Source of the DNA: Bacteroidota bacterium
Lineage (GTDB): Bacteria; Bacteroidota; Bacteroidia; Bacteroidales; JAAAOM01
Length of the DNA stretch: 51,351 bases
Assembly (NCBI GenBank): GCA_009908855.1
Contig: JAAAOM010000043.1
Span: 1-51,351, forward strand
Reading direction: 5' to 3'
Shown: positions 8,754-15,602 of the stretch, piece by piece
Layout of the letters: each line of letters starts with the position of its first letter
Numbering within the stretch: position 1 is the stretch's first letter
Notes under the pieces: model-generated
Told to the model about the DNA's origin: nothing
Databases searched by the model: none
The model's input: the letters and a program-made list of their open reading frames with translations, nothing else
Translations under genes and position numbers: made by a program

Positions 8754-8850
8754 TTGAATCTTGTTTTGATAATCTTTACATTTATTAACGAAGTGAAAAA
8801 AAATCACAATCAATTTTTGTTCTTGATAATGTTGCGATTTTTAAAATAAT

Positions 8851-8858
8851 TACTTTTG
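8851..8858 (+). promoter_or_regulatory. Promoter element (TACTTTTG) for the DUF4293 gene
   Basis: TACTTTTG fits TAnnTTTG, 29 nt before the ATG at 8888, with a TTG 16 nt upstream (8832-8834) as a possible -33 element. Confidence 0.5.
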
Positions 8859-8887
8859 TCGTATAAGAATAACAAATAAAAAATACC

Positions 8888-9352
8888 ATGATTCAACGTA
8901 TCCAAACCATTTATCTACTGGCAAGTTGTATTCTTATTGCTTTTATGATTGATATGCCAATGTTACAATTAGCCGGGACAAACGGTGGTATTTTTTTGTT
9001 TAAGTCGTATGGTGTAATAAGCATTGGCGATGATACTGTCAATATTTATAATACATGGCCATTGTTAATAATGTTTATTGCCATAGCATCAATAAGTTTG
9101 TTTACCATTTTTTTATATAAAAACCGACAGCTTCAGATTCGTTTAACGATTTATAATATGATATTACAGGTTGGTCTTACTGGTGTAATATACTTTTTTT
9201 ACATTTCATTCAATAAAGAAATGAGTATTGACCATATATCGTATGAAATTTCACTTGCTTTTCCCGTCATTGCCCTTATATTCAATTACCTTGCGTTGCG
9301 AAATATACGAAAGGATGAAGCCATTATTCAGTCCATGAACCGTTTACGTTGA
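8888..9352 (+). CDS. DUF4293 family membrane protein
   Basis: A 154-residue integral membrane protein with four hydrophobic segments (about 7-25, 56-77, 88-110 and 122-139). The start MIQRIQTIYLLASCILIAFM and the C-terminal RNIRKDEAIIQSMNRLR are typical of the Bacteroidota family DUF4293, in which the conserved N-terminal MIQRIQT(I/V)(Y/F)LL is diagnostic. Function is unknown. It is transcribed alone, between two oppositely oriented units, and has its own promoter element 29 nt upstream. Confidence 0.85.
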   Translation: MIQRIQTIYLLASCILIAFMIDMPMLQLAGTNGGIFLFKSYGVISIGDDTVNIYNTWPLLIMFIAIASISLFTIFLYKNRQLQIRLTIYNMILQVGLTGVIYFFYISFNKEMSIDHISYEISLAFPVIALIFNYLALRNIRKDEAIIQSMNRLR

Positions 9353-9411
9353 GTTAATTGATTATTGTTTGGGGTATTTCTTCATTAATATTTAGACATA
9401 CATCAATAATA

Positions 9412-9867
9412 TTATATAATTTCCATGTGTTCATGGTCGGTTATTTTTTCACAATAATGGCATTTTAATCGTAGCTCGTTCATTGACAAAACTTTGAAGC
9501 GTGTTACAATACGTTCGTGATTGGTGATACACGAAGGATTAAAACATTTAACAATACCTACAACATTTTCAGGTACTTCAACTATTTTCTTTTCCACCAC
9601 CTCGAAATTCTTAATAATGTTTAATTTGGCCTGTGGCGCAACCAGTGAAATTTTATTAATTTCATCATCCATCAGATAAACTTCAGAAAGTTTAATGATG
9701 GCTTTTTTTCCAAGTTTCTTGCTTTCCAGGTTTGTACCAAACGTAATTTGCGATTCTACATTGTGTAAACCCAATATACTTATAACCTCGAACAAGCTGG
9801 TTGCCGGAATGTGGTCGATTACGGTACCGTTTTTTATTGCGCTAACATTCAATACTTTATCGTGCAT
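9412..9867 (-). CDS. pyrI: Aspartate carbamoyltransferase regulatory chain
   Basis: PyrI is the allosteric subunit that binds ATP and CTP and assembles with PyrB trimers to control the first committed step of pyrimidine synthesis. The N-terminal nucleotide-binding domain covers about residues 1-95 (NGTVIDHIPA, SEVYLMDDEINKISLVAPQA). The C-terminal zinc domain has all four cysteines: Cys108 and Cys113 in CFNPSC, Cys136 and Cys139 in CHYC. The length of 151 residues is normal. The start lies 6 nt after the pyrB stop, so the two are co-translated. Presence of pyrI implies the E. coli-like allosteric holoenzyme. Confidence 0.95.
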   Translation of the reverse strand: MHDKVLNVSAIKNGTVIDHIPATSLFEVISILGLHNVESQITFGTNLESKKLGKKAIIKLSEVYLMDDEINKISLVAPQAKLNIIKNFEVVEKKIVEVPENVVGIVKCFNPSCITNHERIVTRFKVLSMNELRLKCHYCEKITDHEHMEII

Positions 9868-9873
9868 AATGTT

Positions 9874-10782
9874 TTATTTTAATCCAAGAATTTTTGCGAT
9901 AATGGCCTGACGGGCAAAAACACCATTTAAGGCCTGTGTAAAATAATACGCCTGGGGTGTAGAATCAATTTCGGTGTGAATTTCATTAACCCGGGGAAGA
10001 GGGTGCAGAATTTTCATGCCGGGTTTGGCATTCTTAAGCATATCTTTTTTCAGGTTGTAGGCGTTTTTAGTTTTTTCGTATTCAATAGGGTCTGAGAAAC
10101 GTTCTTTTTGCACCCGTGTCATGTAAATTACATCCGCTTCTTTAACAATATCATTAAATTCTGTATGTTCTTCATACTTCAGTCCTCTGTTTTCCAGGAA
10201 TAGCTTATAAACCATGGGCATTTTCAGCTCTTTGGGTGATACAAAATGAAATGTGGAATTAAATTCTGACATGGCCATGAGCAGTGAATGCACCGTTCGT
10301 CCGTATTTCAGATCGCCAACAAGGCAAATATTCAGGTTTTCAAGTTTGTTTTGTGTTTTTTGTATTGAATACAAATCCAGCATGGTTTGTGTGGGATGCT
10401 GATTGGCACCATCCCCGGCGTTAATGATGGGAATACTGGCTACTTCACTGGCATAACGGGCGCTACCTTCCATCGCATGCCGCATAACAATAAGGTCGCA
10501 ATAATTGCTTACTATTTTAATGGTGTCATAGAGTGTTTCTCCTTTGGTAACGGATGAGGATGAAGCCTCGGTAAAACCTATAATACGCCCGCCCATACGT
10601 GTTACAGCGCTTTCAAAACTTAAACGGGTTCGGGTAGAGGGTTCAAAAAACAAACTACCTACCACTTTACCTCTAAACAGATCGGGATTTGGACGAGACT
10701 CGAATTCTTTGGCCAGGTCTAAGATTTCAAGGTAATTCTCTTTGGAGAAATCGGTTATGGATACCAAACTTTTACCGTTCAT
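9874..10782 (-). CDS. pyrB: Aspartate carbamoyltransferase catalytic chain
   Basis: PyrB joins carbamoyl phosphate and aspartate to form N-carbamoyl-aspartate. The carbamoyl-phosphate loop FFEPSTRTRLSFESA is intact (STRTR at 49-53). HPTQTMLDLYSI and the C-terminal HPLPRVNEI are also present, as is TRVQKERF. The length of 302 residues is typical. It lies 29 nt downstream of the yigZ-like gene and 6 nt upstream of pyrI, forming a yigZ-pyrB-pyrI run on the minus strand. No pyrimidine attenuator or PyrR-type leader was evident in the short gap in front. Confidence 0.97.
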   Translation of the reverse strand: MNGKSLVSITDFSKENYLEILDLAKEFESRPNPDLFRGKVVGSLFFEPSTRTRLSFESAVTRMGGRIIGFTEASSSSVTKGETLYDTIKIVSNYCDLIVMRHAMEGSARYASEVASIPIINAGDGANQHPTQTMLDLYSIQKTQNKLENLNICLVGDLKYGRTVHSLLMAMSEFNSTFHFVSPKELKMPMVYKLFLENRGLKYEEHTEFNDIVKEADVIYMTRVQKERFSDPIEYEKTKNAYNLKKDMLKNAKPGMKILHPLPRVNEIHTEIDSTPQAYYFTQALNGVFARQAIIAKILGLK

Positions 10783-10811
10783 TTTGTTTATTCTTTATTT
10801 GGTTGCAATAA

Positions 10812-11426
10812 TCAGCTTTCTGATTCTTGTTTTATTTTAACACTGTCGAGTGTATTTAACGTATTGTAAAATTCTTTTGCCAATGACTGACGGACTGCTA
10901 CTTTTTGCTCACATTCCGCCGTGTAAGTACTGGCAATGGTATTTGCATTGTACTGTTTAATCAGGCGCAATATAGTATTGGTATTATCGTAATTATAATT
11001 GATGGTAAAAATGGTTCTGATATGTTTAGTAATGATTGTTGCGTTTGTTAATGCTTCAGATGCTGCATTTTTATATGCTGTAACAAGGCCACCTGCGCCT
11101 AGTAAAATACCACCGAAATAACGAACTACCATAACCAGTATGTTGGTTAAATTATTTGAAAGTATTTGACCGTAAATGGGTTTGCCAGCCGTGCCGGAGG
11201 GTTCGCCATCATCATTCATACGACGTATAGCAGATTCAACACCAATTTTGTATGCATAACAGTGGTGTCGGGCATTTTTGTGTTCCTTTTTGTACCGGGT
11301 AACGATGGTTTTAACCTGTTCCTCAGATTGAACAGGATGGGCGAAGGAAATAAATTTACTGCCTTTTTCCTTATAAAGGCCTTTAGATATTTCTAAAATG
11401 GTTAAATAAGTGTCATCGTTGTTCAT
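10812..11426 (-). CDS. YigZ/IMPACT family protein
   Basis: Members of the YigZ/IMPACT (UPF0029) family have an N-terminal ribosomal-S5-like fold domain and a C-terminal ferredoxin-like domain. The signature is clear: KNARHHCYAYKIG, RMNDDGEPSGTAGKPI and VVRYFGGILLGAGGLVTAYKNAA. The C-terminal part (about 140-200) matches DUF1949. The length of 204 residues is normal. Eukaryotic IMPACT acts on GCN2 regulation, but the bacterial role is not settled; a translation-related or proline-peptide function has been suggested for relatives. It is the first gene of the yigZ-pyrB-pyrI run. Confidence 0.9.
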   Translation of the reverse strand: MNNDDTYLTILEISKGLYKEKGSKFISFAHPVQSEEQVKTIVTRYKKEHKNARHHCYAYKIGVESAIRRMNDDGEPSGTAGKPIYGQILSNNLTNILVMVVRYFGGILLGAGGLVTAYKNAASEALTNATIITKHIRTIFTINYNYDNTNTILRLIKQYNANTIASTYTAECEQKVAVRQSLAKEFYNTLNTLDSVKIKQESES

Positions 11427-11650
11427 TTAACACATGGTGTTTATGAAATATCGGAACCACCGCTTGTTTTGAAAAATTTCTGATTGACAAAACAATTATC
11501 TATAATTAGGATTCACTTTTTAATGTTATTTAGTTAACACAATTTGCCCACACACACCCTTTTTTCTCGCCAGTTGTACGGGATTGAGGGGAGCGCGAGG
11601 GATTCCGTTTTTAAAAATACCGTTAACAAAACGACATTGACTCATTTATT

Positions 11651-13072
11651 TTAAAATTTTAGTTTTTTCTCTATTTCATCCATCTGAGATTTAAATTGTT
11701 TGTCGGTTTCAATTAGATTATTCACTGTTTTGCAGGCATGTAATACAGTGGCGTGATCTTTTCCGCCAATTTGTGCTCCAATTGATGCCAATGATGCTTT
11801 GGTAAGCGTTTTGGAATAGTACATGGCTACCTGACGGGCTTGAACGATCTCCCTTTTCCGGGTGTGGGACAGCAACATTTGAATGGGAATATCATAGAAA
11901 TTGCACACCACTTTTTGTATATAGTCAATGGATATTTCACGCTTGGTGTTTTTTATCAACTTATCGATCATTTCCTTGGCCAGGTCCAGTGTGATATCCT
12001 TACGATTTAAGGTTGACTGTGCCAACAATGATATCAATGCTCCTTCCAGCTCTCTAATATTCTCGGTGATATGAGTAGCAATATATTCAATAACATCGTC
12101 TGATATCTCAATACCATCTTTATATGATTTTTGCTTCAGAATAGCAATGCGTGTTTCAAAGTCGGGAGCCTGCAAGTCAGCTGATAAGCCCCATTTAAAC
12201 CGCGATAACAATCGTTGTTCAATGCCCTGTAATTCAACAGGGGGCTTGTCAGATGTTAAAATCAGTTGTTTACCGGATTGATGCAGGTGGTTAAAAATAT
12301 GAAAGAAGGTGTCCTGCGTTTTTTCTTTTCCGGCAAATTCATGAACATCGTCCAGAATTAACACATCCATCATTTGATAGAAATGAAGGAAATCATTTTT
12401 GTTATTATTGCGTATGGACTCAACAAATTGTGTTTGAAATTTATTGGCATTTACATACAGCACCGTTTTATCCTGGAATCGTTCTTTAACTTCTATACCA
12501 ATAGCTTGCGCCAGGTGGGTTTTTCCTAATCCTGAGTCGCCATAAATGAGCAGTGGATTGAATGCTGTTCCTCCGGGGCTATTGGCTACAGCAAATCCTG
12601 CTGAGCGCGCTAAACGATTACATTCTCCTTCCACAAAATCTGTAAATGAGTTTTCCGGATTTAATCTCGGGTCAATGTTTAATTTTTTTAAACCGGGAAT
12701 AATAAAGGGGTTTTTAATGGAAACATCATTACTTAATGGAACATTAACCGGTTGGTTTTTTAGGTCCGTTTTGTTTTTGGTTGGTAATTTTACTGTGTAA
12801 GGTTTGTTGTTGTTGTAATTGTTGTTTTCCATTACAACACTATACTCAAGTTTTGCTTCATTACCTAATTCTTTACGTAATGTTTTTCGCAAAATGTCAA
12901 TGTATTGTTCCTCCAGGTACTCATAGAAAAACGGACTTGGTACCTGAATGGTTAATACATTTTGGTCGACTTTAACGGGTACAATAGGCTCAAACCACGT
13001 CCGGAAACTAATAGTCGGGACGTTATCTTTAATGACTTCTAAGCAGTTAGTCCATACCTTTTGATGATGCAT
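11651..13072 (-). CDS. dnaA: Chromosomal replication initiator protein DnaA
   Basis: DnaA binds origin boxes and opens the DNA at oriC. Domain I is at about 1-80, a short variable linker (Asn-rich NNNYNNNK) at 83-125, then the AAA+ domain with Walker A GDSGLGKT (178-185) and Walker B LILDDVH (238-244). Domain IV at the C-terminus carries the DnaA-box signature IGGKDHATVLHACK (about 435-448), where the more usual form is GGRDHTTV. The length of 473 residues is typical for Bacteroidota. It is flanked by A+T-rich gaps on both sides (224 bp downstream, 361 bp upstream), the upstream one with a repeated octamer. It is not next to dnaN, which is normal in this phylum. Confidence 0.97.
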   Translation of the reverse strand: MHHQKVWTNCLEVIKDNVPTISFRTWFEPIVPVKVDQNVLTIQVPSPFFYEYLEEQYIDILRKTLRKELGNEAKLEYSVVMENNNYNNNKPYTVKLPTKNKTDLKNQPVNVPLSNDVSIKNPFIIPGLKKLNIDPRLNPENSFTDFVEGECNRLARSAGFAVANSPGGTAFNPLLIYGDSGLGKTHLAQAIGIEVKERFQDKTVLYVNANKFQTQFVESIRNNNKNDFLHFYQMMDVLILDDVHEFAGKEKTQDTFFHIFNHLHQSGKQLILTSDKPPVELQGIEQRLLSRFKWGLSADLQAPDFETRIAILKQKSYKDGIEISDDVIEYIATHITENIRELEGALISLLAQSTLNRKDITLDLAKEMIDKLIKNTKREISIDYIQKVVCNFYDIPIQMLLSHTRKREIVQARQVAMYYSKTLTKASLASIGAQIGGKDHATVLHACKTVNNLIETDKQFKSQMDEIEKKLKF

Positions 13073-13433
13073 ATTAACTTACTTGTTTACTAATTAGGGA
13101 ATTATGTTTTTTTAGGATGTTAATTTTCATAGAGGCAATTTTGTCAAAAAAAAAATAAAAAAAAAATGTGTTTGCTATTGATTTTTTGGATTTCACTTTA
13201 TAGTATTCTTTATCAATTATTTAAATTTTAATTTTTAAAACATTTCATAAAATACAGATTATCAGAACTATATGAATTTATCTGTTTAAATAAATGTTAA
13301 TAAATAGCTTGACTAATGTTAATTAAAGATTATGTTAATATAATATTAATTCTCTAAGTCTTATAGATGAATATGTTAGGATGGTTTCTGCCTGTACATT
13401 TCTTTTTTAGAAAAAAATAATGATGTTAATAAC
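13073..13433. other. A+T-rich gap upstream of dnaA with five ATGTTAAT repeats
   Basis: The 361-bp gap between dnaA and the MCE gene holds no plausible ORF. It must contain the dnaA promoter, but no TAnnTTTG element in the dnaA direction is evident. The octamer ATGTTAAT occurs five times in the same orientation, at 13117-13124, 13294-13301, 13316-13323, 13332-13339 and 13423-13430; three of these fall within 46 bp. A poly-A/T tract occupies about 13146-13166. I found no DnaA box close to TTATCCACA, so calling it an origin is not justified on sequence alone. The repeats could bind a regulator of dnaA. Confidence 0.5.
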
Positions 13434-14363
13434 TCATGGCTTATCTTTTTTCCCGAACAAAGAAAAGTGAACATATCTTTTTGGGTGTTCTTTTAAATCC
13501 ATTAATAGCAAGTTTAGACTTTCGGTAGTATTGGCAATGTGTTGATAAAGTGTGTCATTCTGCGCCAATTGACCCAGTGTTCCCTGCCCCTGATTAATAT
13601 TATTTAAAAGATATTGCGCCTGGTTTATGGCAATAAATGCGCTGTCAATGGTTTGAGCCAGTTTGATGCGCGAAATGGAATCACTCACTGTTTCAAGGTT
13701 GGTGAGAATCCGTGATATCGTAGCATTGTGTTTTTCAACGTTCGCTGTTATACTGTTCAGGTTGGTAATGGTTTTTGTAAGTTCTCCGTTTTTGGCTGTC
13801 AGGTGGTTCATGTTATCACTCACACCGGATAGGTTTGAAATGGTATTTTGTAATTCCTGGTTGGTTGTGTTATTGAATAATTCGGTGAGTGATTGTGATA
13901 CAGTATCGATATTTCCAATAATATCTTCAACGGAAACAACCAGTTCATCCATCTTATCGGTTATTCCCGGTTTATAACCGGCTGCTATGCTATCATTATT
14001 TTGCAGGAAATTGCCCTGATTTCCCATTACCAGTTTAATAGCCTTTGTGCCAAGCAAATCACTGCTATATAATTGCGCTTTGGTATCAATCGGCAAATTA
14101 ACTTCTTTGTCAACCAGTAATTTAACAACCACATTATTTTGTTTATGCTTATCGATTTCGATGGATGCAACCAATCCGACTTTTATACCGTGTAAGGTAA
14201 CAAACGCCGATTCTTTCAAACCTTCCACATTATTGTATTTGGCATAGAATGAATTGGTACTGGATAAGATATTTTGGCCTTTCAGAAAATTAAGTCCCCA
14301 TATAAAAATGGCCAGTGTTAGGGTTGCAACGATACCAATTTTTGCTTCTCTGCTTATTTTCAT
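13434..14363 (-). CDS. MCE-domain (MlaD-like) lipid transport protein
   Basis: MCE proteins are periplasmic lipid-binding subunits of ABC-type phospholipid or lipid transport systems between inner and outer membranes. A single N-terminal membrane anchor (about residues 8-26, IGIVATLTLAIFIWGLNFL) is followed by one MCE domain (about 38-115, YAKYNNVEGLKESAFVTLHGIKVG). A long helical region rich in Asn, Thr and Ser follows (about 135-290), probably forming the tube-like assembly. The length of 309 residues fits Bacteroidota homologues. No permease or ATPase gene is adjacent, so its partners lie elsewhere. It follows the amidase gene by 72 bp, with its own TAGCTTTG promoter element. Confidence 0.88.
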   Translation of the reverse strand: MKISREAKIGIVATLTLAIFIWGLNFLKGQNILSSTNSFYAKYNNVEGLKESAFVTLHGIKVGLVASIEIDKHKQNNVVVKLLVDKEVNLPIDTKAQLYSSDLLGTKAIKLVMGNQGNFLQNNDSIAAGYKPGITDKMDELVVSVEDIIGNIDTVSQSLTELFNNTTNQELQNTISNLSGVSDNMNHLTAKNGELTKTITNLNSITANVEKHNATISRILTNLETVSDSISRIKLAQTIDSAFIAINQAQYLLNNINQGQGTLGQLAQNDTLYQHIANTTESLNLLLMDLKEHPKRYVHFSLFGKKDKP

Positions 14364-14391
14364 GCCTGTGGCGTTATTTATTACGAATGCA

Positions 14392-14399
14392 CAAAGCTA
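14392..14399 (-). promoter_or_regulatory. Promoter element (TAGCTTTG) for the MCE gene
   Basis: On the minus strand this reads TAGCTTTG, matching TAnnTTTG, 28 nt before the MCE start codon. It suggests expression separate from the upstream amidase gene. No clear -33 TTTG is present. Confidence 0.45.
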
Positions 14400-14435
14400 G
14401 TAATACTATATTATATGGTAAAGGTATTAACGTAA

Positions 14436-15602
14436 TTAATTTACTTTTTTTAATGCTTCCTGCAATGGTATTATTTCATTTCCTTTCATGGCAATTATAA
14501 ATGCATCCGGAAATTTATTGCGTAATGATTTGGAATATTCCTTGATTTCATGGTAGGAATACTTTTCTCCTATGGCATATTTATAATAGTTTTTGGTTTT
14601 AATTTCGATCAGGTTGTATTCATTGTAAAGTGGATTGTCCCTGGGTATGGGACTGGAAGCAGAAACTACCTGAACCCTGAAAATTACAGAGTCATTGGCC
14701 AATGCTTTTACCGCCGATGGTGGACTTTGATTTGTGGGTTTCTGATAGGTAAAAGTGTTTTCAGTATGATAATTACCTGTACTGGTATCTTTTTCTGCAA
14801 ACTCAACATCGTATTGACTTTTTGATTCTACTGCCAGTTTATATTCTTTAAAGGCTCTGTAAATGGCCGAGGCAATATAATCCTGTCCCTGGTCAGAAAT
14901 AAGATATTGTTCTTCATTATTGTGCGAAAGGAAACCAGTCTCGATTAACACACTGGGCATGGTGGTACGCCAAAGCACAAGAAATCCGGCTTGTTTCACT
15001 CCACGGTCGCGACGTTGGGCGCGTTCCCTGAATTGGTCCTGCACAAAAGAGGCGAAACTCAGACTTTGTTCAAGATGAATGTTCTGTACCAGCTCAAACA
15101 TAATGTAAGATTCTACAGAATGCGGGTCAAAACCTTCATAAGTGGTTCGGTAATCTTCTTCCAGCAATATAACCGAGTTTTCTTTCTTTGCTACATCCAA
15201 ATTGCCCTGCGTTTTGTGGAGCCCCATGGCAAAGGTTTCGGTTCCATGTGCCTGTCCTTTGGGATCGGCATTGGCATGGATGGATATAAATAAATCAGCA
15301 TGGTTCTTATTGGCTATCTCAGCTCTTTCATGCAATGGTAAAAAAACATCGGTTGTGCGTGTATATATAACCGCTACGTCCGGTATATTATCCTTTATGT
15401 ATTTACCGAGTTTTAAGGAGATGTCCAGCACAATATCTTTTTCCATCGCGTGTTTTCCTCTGGTACCCGAATCCTTACCACCATGTCCGGCATCAATCAC
15501 AACCGTTTTTAATTGATATTTTTCGGGTTCCTGCGCATATAATAATAAAATACACGTTTGTAAAAAAACACTAATTATAATGAATGTACCTCTTGTTTTC
15601 AT
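14436..15602 (-). CDS. N-acetylmuramoyl-L-alanine amidase (Amidase_3)
   Basis: The enzyme removes stem peptides from MurNAc and helps separate daughter cells. After a signal peptide (about 1-23) comes an Amidase_3 domain (about 32-250). It has the zinc ligands His40 (DAGHGGKDSG), Glu54 and His109 (SIHANA), and the catalytic Glu221 (VLIETGFLSH). All catalytic residues are present. The C-terminal about 80 residues (VIFRVQVVSAS...YKYAIGEKYSYHEIKEY) look like a SPOR-type peptidoglycan-binding domain, in line with a septal role. Its start codon overlaps the divergent LptD-like frame by 19 nt. Confidence 0.92.
   Translation of the reverse strand: MKTRGTFIIISVFLQTCILLLYAQEPEKYQLKTVVIDAGHGGKDSGTRGKHAMEKDIVLDISLKLGKYIKDNIPDVAVIYTRTTDVFLPLHERAEIANKNHADLFISIHANADPKGQAHGTETFAMGLHKTQGNLDVAKKENSVILLEEDYRTTYEGFDPHSVESYIMFELVQNIHLEQSLSFASFVQDQFRERAQRRDRGVKQAGFLVLWRTTMPSVLIETGFLSHNNEEQYLISDQGQDYIASAIYRAFKEYKLAVESKSQYDVEFAEKDTSTGNYHTENTFTYQKPTNQSPPSAVKALANDSVIFRVQVVSASSPIPRDNPLYNEYNLIEIKTKNYYKYAIGEKYSYHEIKEYSKSLRNKFPDAFIIAMKGNEIIPLQEALKKVN

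Noticed and set aside
11579-11626. Possible terminator after dnaA (ACGGGAT/ATTCCGT with a long loop)
   Set aside because: The U-tract is on the wrong strand for dnaA, and the 18-nt loop with a 7-bp stem containing a wobble pair is weak.
13073-13433. oriC at the dnaA gap
   Set aside because: No cluster of sequences near TTATCCACA was found here or in the gap at 11427-11650. A+T-richness and adjacency to dnaA are not sufficient.
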